Notes: generated by a model from the letters alone, not told the origin. A DNA stretch of 64,000 nt from Bauldia sp963759235 (GCA_963759235.1 CAVWYO010000006.1:558001-622000), one strand, 5' to 3'; positions 33,201-41,558 are shown, counted from the stretch's first letter. Numbers and translations: made by a program.

Positions 33201-35215
33201 GCGGACCCTCGTGCCTCGTTCTGCTCGATCGGACGACGACGGAACCGCTGTGGCGGGGCGCCGCGCAACAGCGGATGCGCCTCCATAGCGCCCGCAGCGT
33301 CGGCGGCGTCGATCCGTCCGTCGAGATCGTCGTCGAGATCGTGCCCGAGGACGCCAATCGCGAACCTCCTTCAACCGATGTCCCGTGGGTGCTGAACGAT
33401 ATGTGGGTACGCACGCTGGCGCGCACCGACGGGAAGTGGACCGACACGCTGACGCGATTCGATGCGGCGGAATGGGGAGGGAAGGGCTTCGGCGACGATC
33501 TCGCCGTGGTGGCGGCGAGTGGAACCGGTTATCCGACCGAGCTCACCAAGGAATATGTAAGCCAGCTCTTCGAGGCGCGGGCGCTGCCACGAGTCGCCGG
33601 GCAGCTGGAAGACGCCGGCAGCATCCTCGGCAGCCACCTTGACGGCAACGACCTCCGGGTCGTCCATGTTTCCGCCGAAGGTGACGCCGACCAAGGCGCC
33701 GAGGTTCGCATTTACCACCCGGACCTTGGGGAATTCGCCATCGACAAATCCTTCACGCCGGCGCCGCTCGTCTGCCCGGCTAATCCGGACCGGAGCCTTG
33801 GCGCCTGCACCTTCGTCTCGGCTGCCTTCGCGCCGGACGGCGATACGCTGCTTCTGACCACCAACTATGGTGACCACGCCTTCATCTCTCGGGGAGGCTC
33901 TGCCGAGTGGCGGCCGAATCTGCCAGTGGGGGGGCGCAAGGTCAGTTCTCTTGCCGATCCATCGCCGCTCGACGGCGCCGGTACGAGCTTCCTCGTCAAG
34001 GGACCGAGCGGGAATCTGTTGCGGATCCGAAGGCAGTCAGGCGGCAAGGCATCGCCCGACAGCGGCAACGAACGGGCCAGCCCACGGGTGGCCGAAGCAG
34101 ACGATGTTTCGGCCGGCGAATCCACCGTGCTCGAGCCGGTCGCGGTCAGCGACGAGCTTTGGGCAAAGATCGGCACCATGGACGGGTTCACCACCGATCC
34201 GTCGACGGGAGCGATCTATCTTTGGGGGAGTTCCGGGCTGCTCGTCCTTTCTTTGGCGGAAGGAGACGGGCTAGAGGCCCGGCAACAAGATTGGATCGAG
34301 AACAACACGATCGCGGATGTCGCGAGCCTTAGCAATGGCGACTTTGCCCTGGCCACGACGGACGGCCGGATCACCCTCTACCATACCGACCACGGCACGG
34401 TCGTTGAGCGCGACAGAGCGGAGACCGGTCTCTCCAGTTTCGGCGCAATCGAGCTCTCGGTGGCGAACGGGGAAATCGTCGCTAACGCCGGTGATCCCGG
34501 CAATTATTGGCTGAGGTCGGCGGGTTACGCCGTGGAAGACGGGCACCTCCGCCACGTATTCGCGATCCCGTGGGACAACTTCGCGGGGCAACTGACCAAC
34601 GGGCAGGCGGTTTCCGTCGCCTTCGGCGCCGAGGTTTTCGCCAAACCGCCGGCGCTACCGCCCGACGAGGACCTGCTCGGTCTTACCATCATGCGGGAAC
34701 AGCGTCAGGACGATGATGCGTCAAACGAGTTCCGGCACGTCTTCCAGATGCTGAGCACTGGCCCGGACGGCATAGCGGCCAACAGGGATACGCCCGCTTG
34801 CGGGACCGCCATCGCCATCGCCGCCCGGGTCGAGGCGGCCGACAAGCTGGAAGACGCCCTCAACGTCGTGCGAACGGCCTGCCGCCTTTCCCACGAAGGC
34901 CAGGCGCTGGCCGAAGCGGTGAGTCTGGAGGGGCGGGACCGCATTCTCGCTCTGCTGCGCTTGGCCGGTTCCAACCCCTATGCGCTGGAGATGCTGACGG
35001 CGAACCTCAGAACCGTGGCGCCGAGCGCGGCGGAGGCGCTCGAGTTCCTACGAGCCGTGGCTCGCGCATTTCCCCTCGGAGGCCACGCTGACCGATGTTG
35101 CCGGTGGGGCGCCCGTCCCCGACGACCTTGCCGCAGCGTACAAGGACCGAACCGGCGGCTACGACCCGTACGACCACTGGCTGCTGGCGCTGATGGCGGA
35201 GAAGAAGGGGATTGA
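30275..35215 (+). CDS. nSTAND1-type NTPase with transmembrane segment, coiled coil and large C-terminal region (frame broken at about 35048)
   Basis: A 1,646-codon frame. Residues 8-420 are an nSTAND1 module: YPGLRPFTRDEFDLFFGRE, Walker A GTSGSGKSS near 48-56, Walker B LVLLVDQFEELF near 140-151, and a winged-helix-like end. Residues 514-538 are a single hydrophobic helix. Residues 540-665 are a long Gln/Glu/Arg/Ala coiled coil. The remainder to about 1,590 is beta-rich and may be a degenerate propeller. STAND ATPases oligomerise on sensing a trigger. The last 55 residues (Arg/Pro/Gly-rich) are out-of-frame sequence: dropping one C at 35047-35048 joins this frame to the next one as ALEFYEPWLAHFP, giving a 2,344-residue protein. 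Confidence 0.85.
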   Translation: MNDQATGRVAYPGLRPFTRDEFDLFFGRENCVDEMVDTLAATRFLAVLGTSGSGKSSLVRTGLLNALELGFLASAGSSWQIADLRPRGHPIRSLAMALLQLQGASDPDEGEVQVLSTFLRRGPRSLVEWYDAGHLPEGDNLVLLVDQFEELFRYEDYSGREEAEAFVALLIEAAREKSRPIYVVITMRSEYLGACTLLEGLPEVINRGLYLTPRMSREECRQAIVGPAEVCGFVIEDALVNKLLNDLTDFAPWEAEKGHDQRRRLGRRADQLPLMQHVLNLLWQRAGARNEKDIVLTLADYEAAGGLAGALDRHADEIAAGIDPADADVVDTVFRGLVTGKTVAEAVRRPTRFGELVELAGGRRDSVAAVVDLFRAHGVNFLTPGRAEALADDTFVDISHESLIRQWQRLSHCLDEEAQSADAWNQLLWRAERFKAGTGGLLTGLDLDNLVAWWRRAEPTKAWANRYGNNFEEAKRFLDDSQSAETERKRREDEDQRKLIEAEEAARTGSRFKRLSGALAAAVVLAIIGAGAALFLWREANQQATFATEQATIADQQRQEAERQKQRADQQREEAEKQRQLADEERQRAEEQAAIADHERQRAEEQAKLADTEREKAVAAAQDAKEAAAAARLAQTAAEKAREEAIAAREDAARANAKLVAQQLASRVSTFHVGIEQNPGEISRAGSLLSRAAEAAYVANPADATVENLTTVELLRPALAFQAMLAGTTVPETSIPGQEDVTRWRNPPGGPGLTVLVNWSFLEESEFLRVIDPIGRIVARYPLPASPTSYEKTPVGAALIGPDIPAAVLATSDGNIWAAFGADGQFIKYTDGVEGETERIDDVRYDPVGERLYIIYIAKPANSAENTPRLMVLERTGDNRDDWSDWSKIADFELTQPIFGVAPTSRIAGIVNDVVYAVVNDSLAAFDIDGNQTNYADLGKVIDALVTVDGRYIVAGTSAGDCSSPNPGPAGDSLSGGPSCLVLLDRTTTEPLWRGAAQQRMRLHSARSVGGVDPSVEIVVEIVPEDANREPPSTDVPWVLNDMWVRTLARTDGKWTDTLTRFDAAEWGGKGFGDDLAVVAASGTGYPTELTKEYVSQLFEARALPRVAGQLEDAGSILGSHLDGNDLRVVHVSAEGDADQGAEVRIYHPDLGEFAIDKSFTPAPLVCPANPDRSLGACTFVSAAFAPDGDTLLLTTNYGDHAFISRGGSAEWRPNLPVGGRKVSSLADPSPLDGAGTSFLVKGPSGNLLRIRRQSGGKASPDSGNERASPRVAEADDVSAGESTVLEPVAVSDELWAKIGTMDGFTTDPSTGAIYLWGSSGLLVLSLAEGDGLEARQQDWIENNTIADVASLSNGDFALATTDGRITLYHTDHGTVVERDRAETGLSSFGAIELSVANGEIVANAGDPGNYWLRSAGYAVEDGHLRHVFAIPWDNFAGQLTNGQAVSVAFGAEVFAKPPALPPDEDLLGLTIMREQRQDDDASNEFRHVFQMLSTGPDGIAANRDTPACGTAIAIAARVEAADKLEDALNVVRTACRLSHEGQALAEAVSLEGRDRILALLRLAGSNPYALEMLTANLRTVAPSAAEALEFLRAVARAFPLGGHADRCCRWGARPRRPCRSVQGPNRRLRPVRPLAAGADGGEEGD

Positions 35216-37310
35216 CCCGGAGCCACTCACCGAAGCGCTGCTCCACTACGCCCGGTCCGAGAGGCAATTCCGGGCCGCCGGCTGGCCGATCCCGCCTCAG
35301 ATTGTCGCGCGCCGCGCGGCGTTGGCCCGCATCCTCTCCGATGACGTGGTCATCGGCGTGTTCAAGAAGCTGATGACCGAACCGCCGTCCGAGTCCGGGC
35401 CCGGCTCGGGCGGCCCGGCAGCCGGTCTTGCGTCGTTGGCGGAGATCGGCACGTGGCTGAGCGACGTCCAGGCGTCGGCAAAAGACCGCGACAGCCTCAC
35501 GGTGCTGATCGCGCTCGTCGAGGAGGCGCTCGGCGACGAATCCGCCGCCAAGGACCCGGACCAGGCTGCGAAGCATTATCGAAAGGCGTTGCAACTCATC
35601 GCCTCGACGCCTGTGACGCTTTCGGTCGAGGGTGGCATCACGGGCCGGATCGCCGATGTCGAGGGCTTGCGCGACAAGCTGCACGCTGTCGACGCGGCCG
35701 ACGCCGACGCCGAATCCGCCGCGGTGATCCTTCAAATCGTCGACGCCGAGTTCAGCGAACCGATCACCCATGAAGGCGATCTGCGAAGCGCCGTTCGGCA
35801 GGCTTTCGAGCACCTCGCTGCCGCGGACGCGCAGCACTTCGATTTTGATCGCCTGAAGAATCTCCGCCTTGCGTTTCTCGATTACGACTGGGAGAGCCGC
35901 TATCAATCGATCAGTCAAACGACCGCCGTGGCGTTCCTCAACGAGCTGGTGGCAGCAGAGGGCTTTCTGACCGCCGAGCTCGAGCATGCCGATCAGTCCG
36001 AGAAAGCCCGCTGGCTCGCGGCGCGCGGCCGGATTCGCTTCTGGCTGAGCACGCTTGGCGATGAAGATCTGCCTGGTCACGATCCCGCCGATTTCGATCA
36101 CTGGCTGGACGCGTCGATCGCCGACTTCGAGGCGATCGGCAATCGTGAAGAGCTGTCTCCGTGGGACGCGATTGTGCTCGGCAGCGCCTATAGCCGCGCG
36201 ATCGAACGCGCCCCCGATGGCACCGATACCGCGTCGACCCTAGAGAAGGCGGCGGACGCCTTCGAACAGGCCATCCACGATCCCAAGTTCGACGACTTCG
36301 GGGAGTACCGGCGCCGCCTGGCCTTCGACGGCTACGTGCTGGCCCTGGAGCGCTCCCTCCTCCGCATCCGCCGGGACCCGTTCCTTGCCGGCTTCGGTCC
36401 GCAGCCAGGCGACCCCGACTATGACCGCGACCGCCTGGCGAACCTCGCCTTTGATGCGTTCTCGCTGGCGCGCCGGCGGGAGGAGGTCCGTGCAGAGGCC
36501 GACAGCCTCGGGCTTCTCGGGAAGGACTCGGGGTGGAGCCTCGACACGCTCGGCGACTACTATTGGGGCTTCACCGCCGCACAGGCGGGCGCACTTCTGC
36601 GCATCGAAAGCGGCGCCAACGGGCCGCCGACCGAGTGCGACCGGCTGGCCGCCCACCCTCACGACGTCGACCGCTCCACGCGCCCGGTCGACTTCTCGTC
36701 GGTTGATGTCGATCAGGTGCTGGCAGCGTGTCGCGGCGACACACCGCGCGACATGTTCAATCGGGCCCGGGCGCTCAGCAAGATGAGCGACCCCGACGAG
36801 CCGGCGATTCTCAACCTGCTGATCCCGGCTGCCAAGGCCGGGCTGCCCATCGCCTACAACAATCTGTCGATCATGATCGGCTCGCTCAATCCCGACTTCG
36901 TATCACCGGCGGAGCTCCAGACGACCTTCTCGTCCCTCAGCCTGGTGGACGCCTACCCCGGACTATCCGACCTGCTTCGGCCACGCACGAGCGATGACGA
37001 GCGCCGGAACACCTTCAAGTGGCTGGCGTCGAAGGCGGCGGCATTGGACGTCCCGGAAGCCCATCGCGACCTCGCCGAACTCGCATCCGACGATCCGTTG
37101 ACGCGCGGATTGCATCTTGTCGTGGCGGAGAAGCTCTTCGCCGAAGCGGGGCGCAATGCGGAAGCCGACGCGGCCAGTGCGGACCTGGCGGCGCTGAACC
37201 TTTCGAGCAAGGATATCAAGGACGTGCAGGCGGCCGCCGAAAACCGCGAACACACCGATCTGGTCCTGATCGACGAGTCGCTGGCCGCGCAGATCCTCAG
37301 CCTGTGGTGA
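35193..37310 (+). CDS. C-terminal part of the STAND protein (Sel1/TPR-like helical region)
   Basis: This frame is best read as the distal third of the preceding STAND gene. It has no ribosome site at ATG 35193, and coding-quality sequence (YEPWLAHFP...YDPYDHWLLAL) continues upstream of that ATG in the same frame to 35049. It is almost wholly helical. Around residue 475 it carries CDRLAAHPHDVDRS followed by DVDQVLAACRG, a motif that often introduces Sel1/TPR-like repeats in Hyphomicrobiales proteins, and helical repeats follow (FNRARALSKM, GLPIAYNNLSIM). Such a tail would sense or recruit partners. If the frame break is real, this could be a pseudogene fragment or a separate reinitiated protein. 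Confidence 0.75.
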   Translation: MAEKKGIDPEPLTEALLHYARSERQFRAAGWPIPPQIVARRAALARILSDDVVIGVFKKLMTEPPSESGPGSGGPAAGLASLAEIGTWLSDVQASAKDRDSLTVLIALVEEALGDESAAKDPDQAAKHYRKALQLIASTPVTLSVEGGITGRIADVEGLRDKLHAVDAADADAESAAVILQIVDAEFSEPITHEGDLRSAVRQAFEHLAAADAQHFDFDRLKNLRLAFLDYDWESRYQSISQTTAVAFLNELVAAEGFLTAELEHADQSEKARWLAARGRIRFWLSTLGDEDLPGHDPADFDHWLDASIADFEAIGNREELSPWDAIVLGSAYSRAIERAPDGTDTASTLEKAADAFEQAIHDPKFDDFGEYRRRLAFDGYVLALERSLLRIRRDPFLAGFGPQPGDPDYDRDRLANLAFDAFSLARRREEVRAEADSLGLLGKDSGWSLDTLGDYYWGFTAAQAGALLRIESGANGPPTECDRLAAHPHDVDRSTRPVDFSSVDVDQVLAACRGDTPRDMFNRARALSKMSDPDEPAILNLLIPAAKAGLPIAYNNLSIMIGSLNPDFVSPAELQTTFSSLSLVDAYPGLSDLLRPRTSDDERRNTFKWLASKAAALDVPEAHRDLAELASDDPLTRGLHLVVAEKLFAEAGRNAEADAASADLAALNLSSKDIKDVQAAAENREHTDLVLIDESLAAQILSLW

Positions 37311-37316
37311 TACGGC

Positions 37317-37348
37317 AACGGGCGCGACCCGTGGGAGCCACGCCCGTT
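37317..37348. terminator. Hairpin between convergent STAND and trypsin genes
   Basis: AACGGGCG (37317-37324) pairs with CGCCCGTT (37341-37348), and a competing CGTGG-GAG-CCACG stem lies inside. It lies 7 bp after the STAND stop and before the convergent trypsin gene stop. There is no T run on either strand, so it may act with Rho or in mRNA protection. Confidence 0.45.
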
Positions 37349-37379
37349 CGGAGATATCGCGCGTGATTTTCGGGCGCGG

Positions 37380-38291
37380 CTAGTTCTGAGCCAGTTCGCT
37401 GTGAACCCAGTCGTAGAACTGGGACAGGCGGTTATAGACGCCGGGCAGGACCGGGTTGCCGCACTGGCTGCCCCAACTGACAATGCCGACCTGCACATAG
37501 CCGCGCTCGTTGTCGGCCTTGGCAACCAACGGGCCGCCGCTGTCGCCGTAGCAGGAGTCCTTGCCGCCGCTCGGGCTGCCGGCGCACAGCTCGGTCGGAG
37601 CGATGTCGAACGTGCTGTCGGTCGCCTCGCCATAGGCCTGGTAGGCTGCCCGGCACTCGTCGGTCGGGATCATCTCGACCTCGACCTCGTGCAGCTGTTC
37701 GGGAGAGGTCAGGGCGTTCGCCGACAGAAGCACGCGCGGATTCACCTCCTTGAGGCCGCTGCGGCTATAGAGGGCTTCTTCGAAGCCTTCGAAGTCCCAC
37801 AAAGCGCCCCAGCCGGTGACGACCAGCTTGTCGCCGGGCTGGACGAGTTTGGCGTCTTCGGCGGGATCGGCGATGTCGATCCACGCGGCGTTCGGTACGG
37901 GTTCGGCGAGCTTGATCAGCGCCAGATCTGCGTTGTCTTCAGCCCCATAGTCGGGGTGGACAATGATCTTGTCGCTGCCGACCATGTGCAGTTGGCTCTG
38001 GTAGATGCTGCCGTAGCCGACCACGACATGGTCAACGACATCGCCATCGACGACGACGCAGTGTGCTGCCGTCAGTACCCATTGATCGGCGATCAGCGAG
38101 CCGCCGCAGAAGCCGCTGTTGACATCGAAGGTGTCGAAGAGGCGAACCTGCCACGGCCAGGAGCCTTCCTGAGCGGGGGAGCCGCCAACCACGAAATCGC
38201 TCGAAACTCCGGCCGACGCCTGGCCGGATGCCGCAAACATCACCGCGACGAGCGCCGCGGAGCCAAGCCCCAGAAACCGCGCTTTGGTCAT
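37380..38291 (-). CDS. Secreted trypsin-family (S1) serine protease
   Basis: A 303-residue exported protease of the animal-type S1 family. A signal peptide (TKARFLGLGSAALVAVMF, cleavage near QASA) and a very short propeptide precede VVGGSPAQEGSWPWQV. The triad is His in LTAAHCV, Asp in DNADLALIKL and Ser in GDSGGPL. Asp lies six residues before the Ser (KDSCYGDS), which predicts Lys/Arg specificity, and several Cys pairs support disulfides. Oddly, the residue before VVGG is Phe, not the usual Arg or Lys. ATG 38291 is preferred because GGAG sits six bases upstream. It converges on the STAND gene. Confidence 0.9.
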   Translation of the reverse strand: MTKARFLGLGSAALVAVMFAASGQASAGVSSDFVVGGSPAQEGSWPWQVRLFDTFDVNSGFCGGSLIADQWVLTAAHCVVVDGDVVDHVVVGYGSIYQSQLHMVGSDKIIVHPDYGAEDNADLALIKLAEPVPNAAWIDIADPAEDAKLVQPGDKLVVTGWGALWDFEGFEEALYSRSGLKEVNPRVLLSANALTSPEQLHEVEVEMIPTDECRAAYQAYGEATDSTFDIAPTELCAGSPSGGKDSCYGDSGGPLVAKADNERGYVQVGIVSWGSQCGNPVLPGVYNRLSQFYDWVHSELAQN

Positions 38292-38557
38292 GATCATCTC
38301 CAGTTGAGGTAGACGTTGAGGTGCCCGCCTGACGCCGCCTTTAGCCATGGCGCACGGCGAAAAAACGGCAGTGTGGCGGGCTTGTCAATCTGTGCGGCCG
38401 ATCTTCAGGCGATTTCAGGCCTCAAATTGCGAGCATGGGGAGACGACCCCTTCCGGCTCGCTCACCACGGAAAGGTTCGCAATCGTCGGGATTGAGCTTG
38501 GTCGGCGGCGGCACGACCGGCGCGTGGCCGGGGGCCGCGCGCCGAGCTTGCCGGCCT

Positions 38558-39250
38558 CTACGCATTCAGCCGGTTGAGGGCGCGCCGGTCACGAAGCACG
38601 ATACGCCGCGACGTTGGGATTTCGATCGCCGCGTCGCCTTCGAGCCGCGTCAGGGTCCGCGATACGGTCTCTATGGTGAGGCCGAGATAATCGGCAATGT
38701 CCTGACGCGACATCGGCAGATCGACAACGATATCGGAATGGCGGCGGCCGGCCATGTCCAGGAGGAAGGTGGCCACCCGCTCCTGCGCCTTCTTGCGGCC
38801 GAGCAGGAGAAGATGATCCTGTGCGCGCTGCAACTCGCCGGCAGTATGCGTCCAAAGCTCACGCGCCAATTCGGCATCGTGCGCGGCGAGCGTTACCAGA
38901 GCGCTCCGTTTGGCCACCAGCACGACCGAGTCGGCGATCGCTTCAGCGGTGAACTGACGTTCGGCGCCGGCTTCTAGCCCGAAAACCTCGCCCTCGATGT
39001 GGAAATCACCGATCTGCCGGCGTCCGTCGCTGAGCAGCTTGTAGGTCCTCACCGCTCCGGAGACCACCTTGTAGACGGTGTCCGCCGGCTCGCCTTCGCC
39101 ATAAATCTCCGCGTTGCGAGCGTACCGAATCGATGTGCCCTTTGCCGCGAACGTATCAGTCAATGGCCGCTTCGCCGTCACCTGGAATTCCGAAGGCATC
39201 GCTACGCGAATCGGATGATGAGGATTGTGAAGGATGTCTTGGTGCAGCAT
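38558..39250 (-). CDS. fixK: FixK/Fnr-type Crp-family regulator
   Basis: A 230-residue Crp/Fnr regulator. Residues 40-135 are the cyclic-nucleotide-binding-like sensor fold, and the C-terminal helix-turn-helix reads SRQDIADYLGLTIETVSRTLTRLE, the Fnr/FixK signature for TTGAT-type boxes. The N-terminus lacks the Cys cluster that binds iron-sulfur in Fnr, so it should be a FixK-type regulator controlled at expression level rather than by oxygen directly. It is divergent from fixLJ with 128 bp between starts, the classical arrangement in which FixJ activates fixK and FixK controls microaerobic genes. ATG 39250 is the first start close to the family N-terminus. Confidence 0.85.
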   Translation of the reverse strand: MLHQDILHNPHHPIRVAMPSEFQVTAKRPLTDTFAAKGTSIRYARNAEIYGEGEPADTVYKVVSGAVRTYKLLSDGRRQIGDFHIEGEVFGLEAGAERQFTAEAIADSVVLVAKRSALVTLAAHDAELARELWTHTAGELQRAQDHLLLLGRKKAQERVATFLLDMAGRRHSDIVVDLPMSRQDIADYLGLTIETVSRTLTRLEGDAAIEIPTSRRIVLRDRRALNRLNA

Positions 39251-39328
39251 AGGTGCGGCTCCCACATGGTGTGTTTGATCGCCGCGACGATAGCCTTGGA
39301 CGACCGATGCGTGAATTCGGGTAATCTC

Positions 39329-39348
39329 CCTACGGGAAACCCCGTAGG
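39329..39348. promoter_or_regulatory. Perfect 8-4-8 palindrome in the fixK-fixL promoter region
   Basis: CCTACGGG (39329-39336) and CCCGTAGG (39341-39348) flank AAAC. It lies 30 bp before the fixL start and 79 bp from the fixK start. Its position and symmetry suit a dimeric regulator, most simply FixJ acting on fixK or on its own operon. FixJ binding is an inference from context. Confidence 0.5.
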
Positions 39349-39378
39349 TTGGGACAATGACAAGACGAGCGGGACCTG

Positions 39379-40905
39379 ATGGCCGAGGCTGATATCCGCG
39401 GCGAGACAGCACGCGGTCGCTTGCGCCCATCCGGCGTGGTCCGGGCCCGCGGCCTGCGCTACGGATTATCGATAGCCGCGGTTGTGATCGCCGTCCTGGC
39501 GACTGCTTTGATTGGCGGGCGTGTCGACGATCCGCTTTTGTTTCTGTTCGGCGGGATGGCGGTGGTGGCCGCGTCGGCCAACGGCGGCCTGGGGCCGGGG
39601 TTGCTCGCGACGGCTCTGACGCTGGTGGCGGCGTTTGTCTTGGCCAATGGCGAGATTGGCGACCACGCCGATATCGTCGATGCCCTGGTGTTCACGTTCT
39701 TCGGAGCGAGCGTCGCCGCGATGGGCGAACGGCTTCGTCGCACCCTCGCCGAAACGGAGGCGTTCGCGAACGATCTCATCGCCCGCGAAGCGCATCTGAA
39801 GTCGATTCTCGACACCGTTCCCGACGCAATGGTGGTGATCGACGAGTCGGGCATCATTCAGTCCTTCAGCAGCGCCGCCGAACGGCTCTTCGGATATTCC
39901 ACCGCCGAGACCATCGGCAAGAACGTCAAGATGCTGATGCCTTCTCCGTACCGCGAAGCTCACAACGACTACATCACACGCTATCTGAACACCGGCGAAC
40001 GGCGCATCATCGGCATCGGCCGCGTGGTCGTCGGACAACGTACCGACGGGTCGACCTTCCCGATGGAGCTCGCCGTGGGCGAAATGCGTTCGCGCGAGAC
40101 CCGCTACTTCACCGGCTTCATCCGCGACCTGACCGAAAGGCAGGCAACCGATGTCAGGCTGCAGGAGCTGCAGTCCGAGCTGGTCCATATTTCGCGTCTG
40201 ACGGCGATGGGCGAGATGGCTTCGACGCTCGCTCACGAGATCAACCAACCCCTTTCGGCAATCACCAACTACCTGAGAGGATCGCGGCGCCTGCTCGAGA
40301 CCAGTACGGACGAGTCCGCTCCGCGGCTTCGCGAGGCGCTCGACAAAGCGGCGGAACAAGCCCTGCGCGCCGGCCAGATTATCCGCCACCTTCGCGAATT
40401 CGTCAGCCGCGGCGAGAGCGAGAAGGGCACGGAAAGCGTCACCAGAATGATCGAGGAGGCGACCGCGCTGGCTCTGGTCGGTGCCAAGGAGCGTGGCATC
40501 CATGTCCGCTTCGACATCGCTCGCGGGGTTAACCACGTATGGTCCGACCGGGTGCAGATCGAGCAGGTCTTGCTCAATCTCGTCCGTAATGCGATCGAGG
40601 CGATGACCGACGCAAATTCGGAGAGGAAGGAACTGACCATTTCGGCGAAGCCGGCGGCCGACGGCATGATCGAAATTGCGGTAGCCGACACCGGCCCGGG
40701 CATCGCGCCGGAAATAGCCGACCGGCTGTTCACCCCGTTCATCACCACCAAGGAGCACGGAATGGGCGTCGGCCTGTCCATCTCGCGCACGATCATCAAC
40801 GATCACGGCGGATCAATTCTTGTCGAGAGTGAGCCCGGCCGAGGGACCACCTTCCGTTTCAGCCTGAGATTGACCGACGCCGCGGATTCAGCCGATGACG
40901 AGTAG
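39379..40905 (+). CDS. fixL: Oxygen-sensor histidine kinase FixL
   Basis: A 508-residue membrane kinase. Residues 27-115 hold about four transmembrane helices. A PAS domain follows (residues 133-255) with the heme-binding region YREAHNDYI, the conserved RRIIGIGRVVVGQR stretch containing the Arg that contacts bound oxygen in FixL, and TFPMELAVGE. The kinase core has the H-box STLAHEINQPLSAI near residue 290, the N-box NLVRNAIEAM, then DTGPGIAPE and GMGVGLSISR. Low oxygen lets FixL phosphorylate FixJ. fixL overlaps fixJ by 11 bp, so they are co-translated. Heme binding is predicted from these motifs only. Confidence 0.93.
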   Translation: MAEADIRGETARGRLRPSGVVRARGLRYGLSIAAVVIAVLATALIGGRVDDPLLFLFGGMAVVAASANGGLGPGLLATALTLVAAFVLANGEIGDHADIVDALVFTFFGASVAAMGERLRRTLAETEAFANDLIAREAHLKSILDTVPDAMVVIDESGIIQSFSSAAERLFGYSTAETIGKNVKMLMPSPYREAHNDYITRYLNTGERRIIGIGRVVVGQRTDGSTFPMELAVGEMRSRETRYFTGFIRDLTERQATDVRLQELQSELVHISRLTAMGEMASTLAHEINQPLSAITNYLRGSRRLLETSTDESAPRLREALDKAAEQALRAGQIIRHLREFVSRGESEKGTESVTRMIEEATALALVGAKERGIHVRFDIARGVNHVWSDRVQIEQVLLNLVRNAIEAMTDANSERKELTISAKPAADGMIEIAVADTGPGIAPEIADRLFTPFITTKEHGMGVGLSISRTIINDHGGSILVESEPGRGTTFRFSLRLTDAADSADDE

Positions 40906-41518
40906 CCCGATTGTCCACCTGATCGATGACGACAAGGATGTCCGCGACTCGCTTGCCTTCCTTCTGGCGACCGCCGGTGTAGCCGTGCGCGTGTTCGAGT
41001 CCGCGGTAGCCTTTCTCGATGAACTGCCGAGGGTTGTTTCCTCCGGGTGCATCGTCTCGGATGTGCGCATGCCCGGCATCAGCGGGACCGAGCTGTTGAC
41101 GAGGCTGAGGGACGTCGGCATCGAAATGCCGGTGATCATCATCACCGGCCATGGCGATGTGCCGCTAGCGGTCGAGGCGATGAAGCTCGGCGCTTTCGAT
41201 TTCATCGAAAAGCCTTTCGACGATGCGATAATGATCGCGGCCGTCGAGGCGGCACTGCGCGAAGAGGAGCGGCGCGAGGAAAGCGAGGCGGGAAAAGCCG
41301 CCGTCGGTGCGAAGTTGGCGACGCTGTCGCAGCGCGAGCGACAAGTCCTCGACGGCCTGATCGGTGGGCTGCCGAACAAGACCATTGCCTATGATCTCGG
41401 CATCAGCCCACGCACGGTCGAGGTCTACCGCGCCAACGTGATGTCCAAGATGGACGCGGCCAGCCTCTCCGACCTGGTCAGGATGGCCCTTCTCGCTGGT
41501 GTGATCTCCGGCGGCTAA
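40895..41518 (+). CDS. fixJ: Response regulator FixJ
   Basis: A 207-residue regulator. The receiver domain (residues 1-122) has IDDDKDV for metal binding, the phosphoacceptor Asp near 53 in CIVSDVRMPG, and Lys in FIEKPF near 104. The LuxR-type helix-turn-helix (residues 140-205) reads LSQRERQVLDGLIGGLPNKTIAYDLGISPRTVE in family terms, with RTVEVYRANVM for DNA contact. Phosphorylated FixJ activates fixK and other microaerobic promoters. The start lies inside fixL. Confidence 0.93.
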   Translation: MTSSPIVHLIDDDKDVRDSLAFLLATAGVAVRVFESAVAFLDELPRVVSSGCIVSDVRMPGISGTELLTRLRDVGIEMPVIIITGHGDVPLAVEAMKLGAFDFIEKPFDDAIMIAAVEAALREEERREESEAGKAAVGAKLATLSQRERQVLDGLIGGLPNKTIAYDLGISPRTVEVYRANVMSKMDAASLSDLVRMALLAGVISGG

Positions 41519-41558
41519 CCTGTCTCACAACTTCAGTGAGGCGAAGGCCGGCGCGTCC

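Noticed and set aside
31391..33286. A 631-codon minus-strand frame within the STAND gene
   Set aside because: Antisense to the Walker-bearing STAND frame; its Leu/Gly-rich repeats mirror the coiled-coil codons.
39251..39378. A FixK/Fnr box (TTGAT-N4-ATCAA) in the fixK-fixL gap
   Set aside because: Only half-like matches such as TTTGATCGCC are present; no full dyad of that type was found.
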